From Rhizobiales bacterium UBA3584 (GTDB taxonomy: Bacteria; Pseudomonadota; Alphaproteobacteria; Rhizobiales; Devosiaceae), in contig DFMV01000068.1 in NCBI GenBank assembly GCA_002375765.1, positions 1 to 28,482 of the forward strand: 28,482 nucleotides of DNA, given 5' to 3'. Shown here in pieces: positions 1 through 7,340 of the stretch. A program made the position numbers and the translations under genes. Under the pieces are notes generated by a model. The model did no database searches and had not been told where the DNA came from. It saw nothing but the letters and a program-made list of their open reading frames with translations. Position 1 is the stretch's first letter, and each line of letters opens with the position of its first letter.

Positions 1-87
1 AAAACGAGCAGGATAGCGTTCAAACATGGGTCACTTCTCAGTGGAAAAATCTCCCTGAACCGAGTCACTTCTCAGCGGAAATCAACA
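1..87 (-). mobile_element. End of an IS21-type insertion sequence (partial)
   Basis: Two near-identical 20-bp direct repeats lie at 28-47 and 62-81, differing at two positions and sharing the core GTCACTTCTCAG. The outer copy is followed by AAATCAACA, so the putative element would end in CA at 87. Multiple copies of a terminal motif and TG...CA ends are typical of the IS21 family, and this wording resembles IS21 ends I remember from rhizobia. A minus-strand ATG at 27-25 opens a frame that runs off the left edge and could be the start of the transposase gene, but only nine codons are visible. The rest of the element lies outside the window. Family assignment is from memory and is moderate. Confidence 0.5.
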
Positions 88-253
88 GGCGTCGCCATTT
101 GAGCTGGCACCAGAGTGGCCAGAGCGCAATTCAACACCGCCGCATCAACGTAGACACATCTATATACGTCCGGAGCTGATCTGCTTACTTCGCTTAGCCT
201 TACATTCCCTGCATTGGTCCGGTCCGGGCGCACAATCCGGTGCGACAGCGACA

Positions 254-274
254 AACGTTACGCAATGTAACATT
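254..274. promoter_or_regulatory. Palindrome, candidate operator 1
   Basis: AACGTTAC and GTAACATT form an inverted repeat (7 of 8 positions) around a 5-bp spacer, GCAAT. A sister palindrome lies at 421-442 and a lone GTAACATT half-site at 329-336. The size and symmetry would suit a dimeric repressor of TetR or similar type; no regulator gene is visible nearby. Confidence 0.4.
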
Positions 275-309
275 ACAGGCGAAAAAACGCTGCAGCGGCC
301 ATTCCTGTC

Positions 310-336
310 AACTTAGTGTAAACTTAGCGTAACATT
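310..336 (+). repeat. 11-bp tandem repeat running into a palindrome half-site
   Basis: AACTTAGTGTA (310-320) is followed directly by AACTTAGCGTA (321-331), differing at one base. The second unit runs into GTAACATT (329-336), the half-site shared with the two palindromes on either side. It may be part of the same regulatory region. Confidence 0.4.
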
Positions 337-420
337 TGCTTGCCTCTACGCCGTGTTTGGTGCGCCTATGGCGCGATCGAGTGGCATTCTCGGCCGACAG
401 ATAGTGCCGCATTGCCTCAA

Positions 421-442
421 AATGTTACGGCAATGGAACATT
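421..442. promoter_or_regulatory. Palindrome, candidate operator 2
   Basis: AATGTTAC and GGAACATT form an inverted repeat (7 of 8 positions) around a 6-bp spacer, GGCAAT, nearly the same sequence as the palindrome at 254-274. It lies about 150 bp upstream of the probable GTG start of the ClpP-like gene, so it could control that gene. Confidence 0.4.
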
Positions 443-588
443 TTGTATAGGGAGCCGCCGACGACTAGGAGAGCGGAGATCAGAATCGAGCCATTCCTAT
501 TCCGCTCTCGAAGCTGAAGCTTCTTCTCCATTTGAAGTTGTTTTGTTGCTCGGCAATTTCACGCAAAACGAAATCCAGAGGTTCTCTC

Positions 589-1617
589 GTGACACTCCGC
601 CTAAGATATGTGTTTACCTGTGTCTTGGCAGCACTACTGCCGTCATTTGCGTCTGCAAACTCATCGCAGGGTGAACTCAGTTCCGGGGTGTGGGTTCAAG
701 GTGCCGATATCTACATCGAGGGGCCCATCAATAAGGATACCGCCCATAGTTTCATGGAGGAACTTCAGGCGAGGGCTGGCTTGGCTAGAGTCGTTCTCAA
801 CAGTGACGGTGGTAGAGTGTTTGCCGCGCTGGACATTGCCCGAACGGTTAGCACGTTTGGTTTAAAAACATACGTGCCGCTTGGTAGCGAGTGTCATTCG
901 TCCTGTTCATTCGTGTTTTTGGCCGGACGAGAGCGAATTGCCGACGGTTTCTTGGGCGTGCATCAAGTCTCGGGAGTGGACGACCCCTCTCTGACGCAGT
1001 CAGCAATCGGCGAAATCTACGAGCAATTGGTAAGGTTCAATACCCCAAGTGAGTTGATCTCAAGAATGCTGCGCACTCCACCGGACGATATCTACATCTT
1101 CAAGCCTGAAGAACTGGAGCGATACTCCATCAACCTCAGGGAACAGTCCGGCCCGGACATCGAAGCTCCTCACCTTCTGGCATTGGAAGCTTGGATGCGC
1201 AAAGACTGGTTGGTCGGTGTGTTTGTGAACACCCACACCAACATGCCCTTCATTGCTCTCGAGAGCCGGGAGATGGAGCCGCTGATGCGTATCGCATATT
1301 ATCCGCACCGCCAGAACACCTTCGTCGAGTTCATACTTCCGGAAGGCAGTTTGATTGGAACGAGAACCGAGATGGAACTGCGCTTCGGACACGGTGAGGA
1401 TGAGCCATTCAGCCTTTTCGTCGACGCGGATATCGAGCCAAACAGCTATGCCTTTGATTTGCCAAGCGACCCAGCCCAAGCAGAACTGTTTTGGAGAGCA
1501 TTCACGGCCGGCACTGAGGTGACCGTATTGAATGGATATGGGGCGCAGATCGGCCGCTTCAGTCTAGCGGGTTCCCGGCACGCTTTCGAGGACTTTTTGA
1601 CAATAGCTCGTCGCTGA
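589..1617 (+). CDS. Periplasmic ClpP-like (COG3904-type) protein
   Basis: This 342-residue protein has a signal peptide (residues 1-23, ending SFASA) and a ClpP/crotonase-like region. NSDGGRV is a ClpP-type strand-turn, CHSSCSFVFLAG (about residues 102-113) carries the likely nucleophile serine (S104 or S105), and GVHQ supplies a histidine at about residue 125. This Cys-x-Ser-x-Cys pattern is typical of the COG3904 'predicted periplasmic protein' group; its substrates are not known. The remaining 200 residues are not recognised. I chose the GTG at 589 because CAGAGG lies 7 bases upstream and the signal peptide then starts cleanly. The frame is open from a TTG at 532, but that start lacks a ribosome-binding site and adds 19 residues before the signal peptide. 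It stands alone, convergent with the next gene. Confidence 0.7.
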   Translation: MTLRLRYVFTCVLAALLPSFASANSSQGELSSGVWVQGADIYIEGPINKDTAHSFMEELQARAGLARVVLNSDGGRVFAALDIARTVSTFGLKTYVPLGSECHSSCSFVFLAGRERIADGFLGVHQVSGVDDPSLTQSAIGEIYEQLVRFNTPSELISRMLRTPPDDIYIFKPEELERYSINLREQSGPDIEAPHLLALEAWMRKDWLVGVFVNTHTNMPFIALESREMEPLMRIAYYPHRQNTFVEFILPEGSLIGTRTEMELRFGHGEDEPFSLFVDADIEPNSYAFDLPSDPAQAELFWRAFTAGTEVTVLNGYGAQIGRFSLAGSRHAFEDFLTIARR

Positions 1618-1808
1618 CCGCCTGTCTGGCATTGGCTAATTTGGACTTCGGAAATTGTGTTTGCCTGGACGCGGGATTTATGGCTTGCTTGGCAGACGCT
1701 CACCAGTGGCGCAATGGTTGGCAGTTCGGAGGGCGTCCACCATGGAGGTAGCCCCGCCGCGCGAGTTCGGAATTCTGACCGGAATTGAGAGATGGCAGTA
1801 TTGACTAA

Positions 1809-1839
1809 GGGCCCGGAGCAAACTTTGTGCTGCGGGCCC
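1809..1839. terminator. Hairpin between convergent genes
   Basis: A 31-nt hairpin pairs GGGCCCGGAGCA with TGCTGCGGGCCC (11 of 12 pairs) around a short loop. It sits between the convergent ends at 1617 and 1853, where it could end transcription from both sides. No strong T-run follows on either strand, so termination is inferred from position and stem strength. Otherwise I see nothing in 1618-1852. Confidence 0.5.
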
Positions 1840-1852
1840 AAATGACAAATCG

Positions 1853-2575
1853 CTACGGTCGGTCTAATTGTGTCTTTTCTTCTCCCAGCCACCAACGCGA
1901 CGTGTGAATATCCAGCGGCGAAGCCAGACAATGAGGGCAGTGGAAAAGGTTCGCGGTAATTTCAACCCCAGTCGACTTCCCGTCGCAATGCAAGCAAAAC
2001 CAAACGTCGCTTAAGCCATTAAACAAGGGATGTTCGGCCCTGCCGCTGCTATCAGGCACGGTTGATCGCCTTGGCCAATCCGATGCGATTCGAGCGTGGA
2101 CTAGCCTTCGCCAGCCTGATGCAACCTCGGTGATCGCGGAACGGAAGCCCTCGTCGTCGATGGGGTTTGATTTAATTCGATGATCGGTGACGCGGAATCG
2201 TGCAGGAGCCAGGGGCGGCTCCGGCAAAGTTAATTCCCAACCTCGCCCCCAAATGCGAACATCATCCGTCACAGTGCTCACTCGGTAGCTGTGGCCCAGC
2301 AGCTCTCCTTCGAATTTGTCTGGACCCACTGCGCTCCATGGGTCATGCGCAATGGAAACGAAAGGATTCTCGGAGATGACTAGTGCTTCGCTGGTAGTTA
2401 TTTCGTTCTCTGTTGGACGCCATCCTCCCTTTTCTGCTTTAGTTAGGGCATTCCAATGCGGAAAGCCTAGCTCCTGCGCTACGAGTTCCAACGCCCCTAC
2501 GTGCTTGATCCGCCTTGCACGGGCGATTTTACGTGCTGCACGCTTTAGTTCTTTGAGATTATCAGACTTGGTCAT
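1853..2575 (-). CDS. Glyoxalase-related N-terminal domain protein with C-terminal zinc ribbon
   Basis: The product is 240 residues. Residues 5-50 (KELKRAARKIARAR, then ALELVAQELGF and HWNAL) match the short helical segment that annotation pipelines call a glyoxalase-related domain, found in many small proteobacterial proteins of unknown role. The middle is not recognised. The C-terminus has two CxxC pairs (C194/C197 and C213/C216), a plausible zinc ribbon. The ATG at 2575 is preferred because AGGA lies 8 bases upstream; the frame extends 27 codons further, without a ribosome-binding site, to 2656. It is divergent from the small secreted protein at 2936. No catalytic role can be given. Confidence 0.6.
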   Translation of the reverse strand: MTKSDNLKELKRAARKIARARRIKHVGALELVAQELGFPHWNALTKAEKGGWRPTENEITTSEALVISENPFVSIAHDPWSAVGPDKFEGELLGHSYRVSTVTDDVRIWGRGWELTLPEPPLAPARFRVTDHRIKSNPIDDEGFRSAITEVASGWRRLVHARIASDWPRRSTVPDSSGRAEHPLFNGLSDVWFCLHCDGKSTGVEITANLFHCPHCLASPLDIHTSRWWLGEEKTQLDRP

Positions 2576-2935
2576 TGATCCATTCCTGTTTAGGTCACGG
2601 ATCCGACATGTGCCCACTGCTGAGGGACCCGTCCCAAAGGGAATGGTGGGTGACATTTCAGCGAAAGCGCACTGCTAGGCTTAGCATGGTGGGCACACGG
2701 GCCTGTGCGTAAGACCCGTCACCATATTGATGCTAAGAAAAATTGGCGTCAAGCCATTGGTTCGGTCCAGCGCTAATTTGAAGGTATCAACGTGTGGTCA
2801 GCGCATCCGGCTGCGATGACATATTCACCGCTTGACTCGAGTGGCTTTCGGGCGGGGAATGGTCAACAGGAAGCAGGGAGCCACAAGCTAGGCGCTAGGC
2901 AGGGAATGGGATATGCTCGACACGTAGGGGCTAAG
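2576..2935. other. Divergent intergenic region
   Basis: This 360-bp region between two outward-facing genes should hold both promoters, but I could not pick convincing -35/-10 pairs. Its main visible structure is the compound hairpin at 2680-2737. A small GGGAC/GTCCC palindrome lies near 2624-2635. A plus-strand frame starting at 2792 reads into the next gene but has no ribosome-binding site. Confidence 0.4.
2680..2737. repeat. 58-nt compound inverted repeat (structured element)
   Basis: CTTAGCAT (2680-2687) pairs perfectly with ATGCTAAG (2730-2737). Inside it, GGTG (2688-2691) pairs with CACC (2720-2723), then ACGGG (2697-2701) pairs with CCCGT (2715-2719) around a 13-nt loop. A 6-nt bulge and a 5-nt bulge separate the three stems. 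Seventeen pairs in this arrangement are unlikely by chance. It could be a regulatory RNA structure in a 5' leader, a small non-autonomous element, or a REP-like repeat; no second copy was seen in the window. Confidence 0.5.
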
Positions 2936-3412
2936 ATGCGCGTTTTAGTTTTTGCTGCCTTAATCCCGCTATCCATGTCTGCTGCCACTGCGCAGCAAAA
3001 TGTAGAGTGGACAATATCTCACTCTGGCGGCAGCGTAATCGAAATTCCCGTCTTCATGACCGAAGGGTGGGTCCGAGCTCTAATGAGCAGGGGTGAGGAA
3101 ATGGGCACCGCCTTCGAACCCGAACTCTTTCCAATTCAGCTTAGGCAGTATCGGACGACATACAGCGGACGGCCAATCGATTATCTCGAGGACGCTCTCG
3201 GCTCTACGGCAACTGAAGTGACCTACGAGTTCGATCGCATAGGTTTGGGCGCGATGTCGGGCTACACGGACAACGATGAAATTTTCTATGGCATGTGCAA
3301 GACAGTTGGCGGACCAGTCGTTTGTTTCGATATGCACTGGCCCAAAGAGATGCAAAGCATGATGGCGCCGGTCGTTGAGCGAATCGCGGCCGGTTTTCGG
3401 GATGGCGTTTAG
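2936..3412 (+). CDS. Small secreted protein of unknown function
   Basis: This 158-residue protein has a clear signal peptide (MRVLVFAALIPLSMSAATAQ, likely cut near residue 19), so it should be periplasmic or secreted. The mature part has no domain I recognise. The string GMCKTVGGPVVCFDMHWP contains two cysteines nine residues apart that could form a disulfide. I chose the ATG at 2936 because AGGGG lies about 6 bases upstream and it places the signal peptide at the N-terminus; the frame is open from 2792 but the extra 48 residues look non-coding. It ends convergently with the IclR-type gene. Confidence 0.6.
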   Translation: MRVLVFAALIPLSMSAATAQQNVEWTISHSGGSVIEIPVFMTEGWVRALMSRGEEMGTAFEPELFPIQLRQYRTTYSGRPIDYLEDALGSTATEVTYEFDRIGLGAMSGYTDNDEIFYGMCKTVGGPVVCFDMHWPKEMQSMMAPVVERIAAGFRDGV

Positions 3413-3536
3413 CTAGAGGTCGCTCGGAAGGTAAGATGAGCCGCTAAATGAACCCATAGTTCCCGGTCAATTGGCCGAAATTGCTCGCATTGCTACCAGG
3501 CATCGCAGTCTCGAACACGTCGTCTTGCCCCAATTG

Positions 3537-4328
3537 CTAGGACGGTATTCCACCTTTGCTTTGATTGAGCAGCTGCGAATTCAACAGTTCCTGAACATTC
3601 GTTGCGAGTTGTGACACGCCAGAAGCAATGACGCGTTCGTCGTGGCCAGGTTTGTCGGCGAGAATGCGGGTAATGCTGCCGAACGCATGACCATCACTAT
3701 CCAATATTGGTGATGCTACGGCAACCAAATCGGACCCAAATGTGCCACTGGTGACAACGATTCGCTCCGCCTTCAATGTGCGGGTATGACGCCTGAACTC
3801 GTCCCAGGACTGCCCCAGTCCTGCTTCTGCAATCTCCGGGCTATGCTGCAAATAGATTGCGCGCCGTTTCGGAAGTGGCAGGTTGGCCAGTATCGAGAGC
3901 GAAGCGGCTCCCTTGAACAACGGGAAGGGAATTCCCCTGGCACGTTGAATCAGAGGAGCGTGGCCATTCGTGGACGGTGCGGTTTCCTGGTGTAGGCACA
4001 AAACCCGGTCACCCCAAAGGCCGCAAAGCAGTAAGACACTGTCAGGGACCAGCCCCACGTGCTCTTTCATCAATGGTCGACTGGAATTGAGCAGGGGGTC
4101 GCTAAGTTGAATCTTGCGCTCGAGCTCGACAATCCGCGGCCCCAACGCGTAAACGCCGCGCGAGAGCTGCATCAGAAACCCTGTGTCACACAATTCCTTA
4201 ATGTAGCGATAGGTGGTGGACCGTGTCGTGCCGAGCAGTTCAGCGACGAGCTCAGGCGTGATCGTGCTATGCTCCTCCCCCAACATGTCGAGAATCTGAA
4301 ACGCTCGACCGATCGTGGATTCACCCAT
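3537..4328 (-). CDS. IclR-family transcriptional regulator
   Basis: The 263-residue product has an N-terminal winged helix-turn-helix (about residues 5-65: IGRAFQILDML, then LVAELLGTTRSTTYRYIKEL) and a C-terminal IclR effector-binding domain. IclR proteins are dimers whose ligand is usually the substrate or an intermediate of the adjacent pathway. It is divergent from tctC with about 146 bp between, so it very probably controls the 4475-12508 operon. The ATG at 4328 has AAGGA just upstream; a 16-residue longer form from 4376 is possible. The effector cannot be read from sequence. Confidence 0.88.
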   Translation of the reverse strand: MGESTIGRAFQILDMLGEEHSTITPELVAELLGTTRSTTYRYIKELCDTGFLMQLSRGVYALGPRIVELERKIQLSDPLLNSSRPLMKEHVGLVPDSVLLLCGLWGDRVLCLHQETAPSTNGHAPLIQRARGIPFPLFKGAASLSILANLPLPKRRAIYLQHSPEIAEAGLGQSWDEFRRHTRTLKAERIVVTSGTFGSDLVAVASPILDSDGHAFGSITRILADKPGHDERVIASGVSQLATNVQELLNSQLLNQSKGGIPS

Positions 4329-4401
4329 GGATTCCTTACCTTTAGCCTCTTCCGGATTGATCTGACGATAACGCAAATCTGCGAAAAGGCGAAGAAAAAA
4401 A

Positions 4402-4429
4402 TTGACATAATCCCATTTATTTGGATATT
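4402..4429 (+). promoter_or_regulatory. Candidate sigma-70 promoter of the tct operon
   Basis: TTGACA (4402-4407) matches the -35 consensus exactly; GATATT (4424-4429), 16 bp downstream, is a 4-of-6 match to a -10 box. It lies about 45 bp upstream of the tctC start, in AT-rich DNA unlike the rest of the operon. Confidence 0.5.
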
Positions 4430-4435
4430 CAAAAT
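4419..4435. promoter_or_regulatory. Candidate IclR-type operator
   Basis: ATTTGGATATTCAAAAT is an imperfect palindrome (6 of 8 pairs around a central A). It overlaps the proposed -10 box of the tct promoter and lies between the regulator and tctC. Position and symmetry fit an IclR-family site; there is no direct proof. Confidence 0.4.
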
Positions 4436-4474
4436 TCGCAATAAATAGGAAAAACGCAATTTTGGAGGAGTTCT

Positions 4475-5446
4475 ATGGCGTTTCCCAAGCATATGATCGC
4501 GCTCGGCGCGGGCATCGCATTCTCGTTTGCACTCGTTGCAGGATCTCAAGCACAAGAATTTCCATCCGGGCCGATCACGATCGTTGTGCCGTTTTCGGCA
4601 AGCGGTTCGGCTCCCAATGTTCTGGCGCGCAACCTTGCTGATCGGTTGCAGGCCGAGTGGGGTCAGCCGGTCGTTGTTGAAAACCGGCCTGGTGCCGCCG
4701 GCCAGATCGCCGCGCAATATGTTGCTGGCCATGCCGCGGACGGGCACACCCTGATGATGGGTTCCGTTGCCACACACGTTCTTGGTTCAGCCATGCGCGA
4801 CGAGATGCAGGTCGATACCCTGACGGCCTTCGAGCCTATCAGTCAGTTCGGCTATACTCCCATGCTCATCAGTGCAAATGCGGAACTGGGCGTGTCGAGC
4901 CTGGAAGAGCTGGTCGAGCATGCTCAAGAAAACCCAGGCACGGTGACTTACATGTCCGTCGGCGTAGGAAGCGCGGCCCACCTTGCCGCAGAACTTCTGC
5001 AAAGCGTCACGGGCATCGAAATGATCCATGTGCCATATGAAGGTGTTTCCCAGGCGACACTCGATCTCGTTTCGGGCGAGGTGAACGTTGGGTTCTCCAA
5101 CATTATCAACATGGTCCAGTTTATCGAGGAAGGACAAGTGGTGCCGCTTGCGGTTACCGATGTCGATCGCTCGACCGTTCTGCCCGATACGCCAGCAATT
5201 GCAGAGACCCATCCTGATGCCACCGTTGAGCTGTGGTGGGGGCTTTTTGCTCCGGCCGGAACTCCTGCAGAGGTGGTTGAGGCTCTCAGCGCCGAGGTCA
5301 ACGAGATGGTGTCTGAACCCGAGCTCGTTGAGGAGTTTGCTTCAGGTGGTGCTACGCTCAAAGGGACGACGCCCGAGGGCCTCCAGGAGCTGATGATGGC
5401 AGACTATGAAAAGTGGAGCCGCATCATCGAAGAAGCCGGAATCTAA
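4475..5446 (+). CDS. tctC: Tripartite tricarboxylate transporter, periplasmic binding protein (TctC/Bug family)
   Basis: This 323-residue protein has a signal peptide (residues 1-26, cleavage likely after GSQA) and the family's opening EFPSGPITIVVPF, followed by the conserved NRPGAAG segment. Bug/TctC proteins bind carboxylates such as citrate or other small organic acids in the periplasm and pass them to TctAB. A strong GGAGGAG precedes the ATG. It is the first gene of the operon; tctB and tctA follow after one inserted enzyme gene. Fold-level assignment is firm, the ligand is unknown. Confidence 0.93.
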   Translation: MAFPKHMIALGAGIAFSFALVAGSQAQEFPSGPITIVVPFSASGSAPNVLARNLADRLQAEWGQPVVVENRPGAAGQIAAQYVAGHAADGHTLMMGSVATHVLGSAMRDEMQVDTLTAFEPISQFGYTPMLISANAELGVSSLEELVEHAQENPGTVTYMSVGVGSAAHLAAELLQSVTGIEMIHVPYEGVSQATLDLVSGEVNVGFSNIINMVQFIEEGQVVPLAVTDVDRSTVLPDTPAIAETHPDATVELWWGLFAPAGTPAEVVEALSAEVNEMVSEPELVEEFASGGATLKGTTPEGLQELMMADYEKWSRIIEEAGI

Positions 5447-5472
5447 CGAGAGCAAGTAAGGGAGGTGTGGCT

Positions 5473-6891
5473 GTGACGAAGCTCACTCAGGAGTTGGCGC
5501 AATTCATCGCGTCTGCCGATACCGCAGAAATTGGCGACATCGGTATTGATAAAGCCAAGAAGGTCATCACAGATACATTTGCTGTGATCCTTTCCGGTGC
5601 CGGCAGTGAAGTCGCGCCTCCCACACTCGCATTCGCCCGGCAGGCCGGCTCTGGCAATGTTCCGGCTATCGGGACCAGCGATCGCTTTTCGCCGCCGACA
5701 TCGGCGCTTGTGCAAGGGACCTTTGGTGCGGCACTTGACTTCGATGACGTTCTTTCGATGATGCCCGGTCACCCCGCCGCCGTCATTATGCCCGCGCTAA
5801 TGTCGCAGTGCGACACGGGCAAGGTTTCAGGCGCGGACTTTATCGACGCCTACGTCGTTGGTCTGGAGGTGGGTTCAAAACTATCCCAAGGGGTCGGGCT
5901 CCAACATTATTTCCGGGGCTTTCACGCCACCGGGACCATTGCGATCTTCTGCGCTGTGGCAAGCCTTGCCCGCCTTCATCGGCTTTCCGAGAGAGAGACG
6001 TCGATGGCGCTCAGCATCGCTGCATCTACGGCAAGTGGCCTTCAGGCCAATTTCGGCTCAATGACCAAACCACTGCACTCGGGGTGGGCCGCCCAGGCGG
6101 CCGTGACCGCAGTAATGTTGGTTCAATCAGGGTTTACCGCGTCGGAGAACGCTCTTGAAGCGGATGGAGGCTATCTCGCTGCGTATGGCACTGACGAGAG
6201 CGACCCGGCAAAGGTCAAGCCGCTCCTCGGATCGCCCTGGACCATTGTTGAGCCGGGCATCGCGCTCAAGAAGTTCCCCACCTGCTATGCAACGCACCGC
6301 GCTATTGATGCACTGCGACAGATTGAAGACCGCGTCGGGCGCATAAGGGGGCGAGTGTCGAACATTCGCTGCCGTGTCGCTCCAAAATCCCTTCGTCCCT
6401 TGCCATTCATGCGCCCTGAAACTGGGCTGCAGAGCAAGTTTTCAATGCCCCACGCGCTGGCCGCAGCGGTTGTCTTTGACGAGCTCAAGATTGCCTCTTT
6501 TGCCGACGAGGCAGTTCGCAACCCTGAACTCGTGGCGCTGTATGACAAGATCGATGCGCAGGAAGACATCGCGTGCACCGAAGGTGATCCCGACTTCGAG
6601 AAAAAGAGTTCCGGCACCCGTGGCTTTGTTCTCGTGGAAGTCGCTCTTGATGACGGCGCCGTCGAAAGCGCGCGCGTAGACATACCGCCCGGACATCCGA
6701 AGCGCGAACTTTCATGGGCAGACCTTGAAGCAAAATTCGCCGACTGTGCCGAAAGCTGTGGCCTTCATCAAAGGCAGGCGAGCGATGCCTTCTCCAGATT
6801 GCATGCACTCGAACGCCAGGCGGACGTAGCAACGATCTGCGAAGCGCTTGTAAGAGTAAGCGGTGCCGCTATGGCTCGGGAAGGTGCGTGA
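5473..6891 (+). CDS. MmgE/PrpD family protein
   Basis: The product is 472 residues, normal for the family, which includes 2-methylcitrate dehydratase, cis-aconitate decarboxylase and iminodisuccinate epimerase. The N-terminal half is the all-helical MmgE/PrpD domain, with typical stretches ALDFDDV, GHPAA, FHATGT and KPLHSGWAAQAA; KKFPTCYATHRAIDA begins the smaller C-terminal alpha/beta domain. I chose GTG at 5473 because GGGAGG lies just upstream; the frame is open from 5413, overlapping tctC. It sits between tctC and tctB, which ties its substrate to the imported compound. Acting on a branched di- or tricarboxylate is an inference. Confidence 0.88.
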   Translation: MTKLTQELAQFIASADTAEIGDIGIDKAKKVITDTFAVILSGAGSEVAPPTLAFARQAGSGNVPAIGTSDRFSPPTSALVQGTFGAALDFDDVLSMMPGHPAAVIMPALMSQCDTGKVSGADFIDAYVVGLEVGSKLSQGVGLQHYFRGFHATGTIAIFCAVASLARLHRLSERETSMALSIAASTASGLQANFGSMTKPLHSGWAAQAAVTAVMLVQSGFTASENALEADGGYLAAYGTDESDPAKVKPLLGSPWTIVEPGIALKKFPTCYATHRAIDALRQIEDRVGRIRGRVSNIRCRVAPKSLRPLPFMRPETGLQSKFSMPHALAAAVVFDELKIASFADEAVRNPELVALYDKIDAQEDIACTEGDPDFEKKSSGTRGFVLVEVALDDGAVESARVDIPPGHPKRELSWADLEAKFADCAESCGLHQRQASDAFSRLHALERQADVATICEALVRVSGAAMAREGA

Positions 6892-7340
6892 TGAGAGACG
6901 TGCTCGCGGGCATTCTGATCATCGGTTTTGCCCTTCTTTTTCTCGTTCCGGGCCTCGAATATGGGGTTGGAACCGTAAACCGTCCTGGCGCGGGGGGCCT
7001 GCCGGTCGTTGCGGCTGCCGTGATGATTGCGTTCGGTGTGATGGTCGGGTTGACGGGCTTTCAGCAGCGCGGCTCGGTTGACCAGGTCGTCTCTATCAAT
7101 CTTTCCAGGGTCAGGCATATCGCCCTGGTCGCGGCCGCAATCCTTGGATTTGCGTTTTCGATCGAGCGCGTCGGACTTATCCCGGCCACTGTCATAGTTG
7201 TCGTTCTGGCGTCGCTAGCGGACCGGAAAAGCAGTGCGGTGCCGACCATTATTGTCGCCGCCGTCATAAGCGTCGTCATCTGGCTGATCTTCAAGGTCGG
7301 GCTCAATTCCAGCGTTCCGTTGTTCGAAAGGCCGTTCTGA
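6891..7340 (+). CDS. tctB: Tripartite tricarboxylate transporter, small membrane subunit (TctB)
   Basis: This 149-residue protein has four hydrophobic segments: LAGILIIGFALLFL at the N-terminus, a second at about residues 36-55, and two in the C-terminal half. That size and pattern fit TctB, the small, poorly conserved subunit that works with TctA. The ATG at 6891 overlaps the preceding stop as TGATG, with GGAAGG in front; the GTG one codon earlier is less likely. It again overlaps tctA as TGATG, so translation is probably coupled along all three genes. Confidence 0.85.
   Translation: MRDVLAGILIIGFALLFLVPGLEYGVGTVNRPGAGGLPVVAAAVMIAFGVMVGLTGFQQRGSVDQVVSINLSRVRHIALVAAAILGFAFSIERVGLIPATVIVVVLASLADRKSSAVPTIIVAAVISVVIWLIFKVGLNSSVPLFERPF

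Larger units (their letters stand above)
88..588. other. Non-coding stretch with repeats and palindromes
   Basis: About 500 bases separate the insertion-sequence end from the first gene. No convincing gene is seen: the minus-strand frames here lack a ribosome-binding site and resemble no family. The stretch does hold a set of related palindromes and an 11-bp tandem repeat, listed separately. It is more AT-rich than the catabolic operons further right. Confidence 0.5.

Noticed and set aside
346..531. Minus-strand 61-codon open frame in the left non-coding stretch
   Set aside because: No ribosome-binding site before the ATG, no known family, and it crosses one of the palindromes.
1446..1931. 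Minus-strand 161-codon frame between and over two genes
   Set aside because: It overlaps the 3' ends of two better-supported genes and covers the terminator hairpin; no family match.
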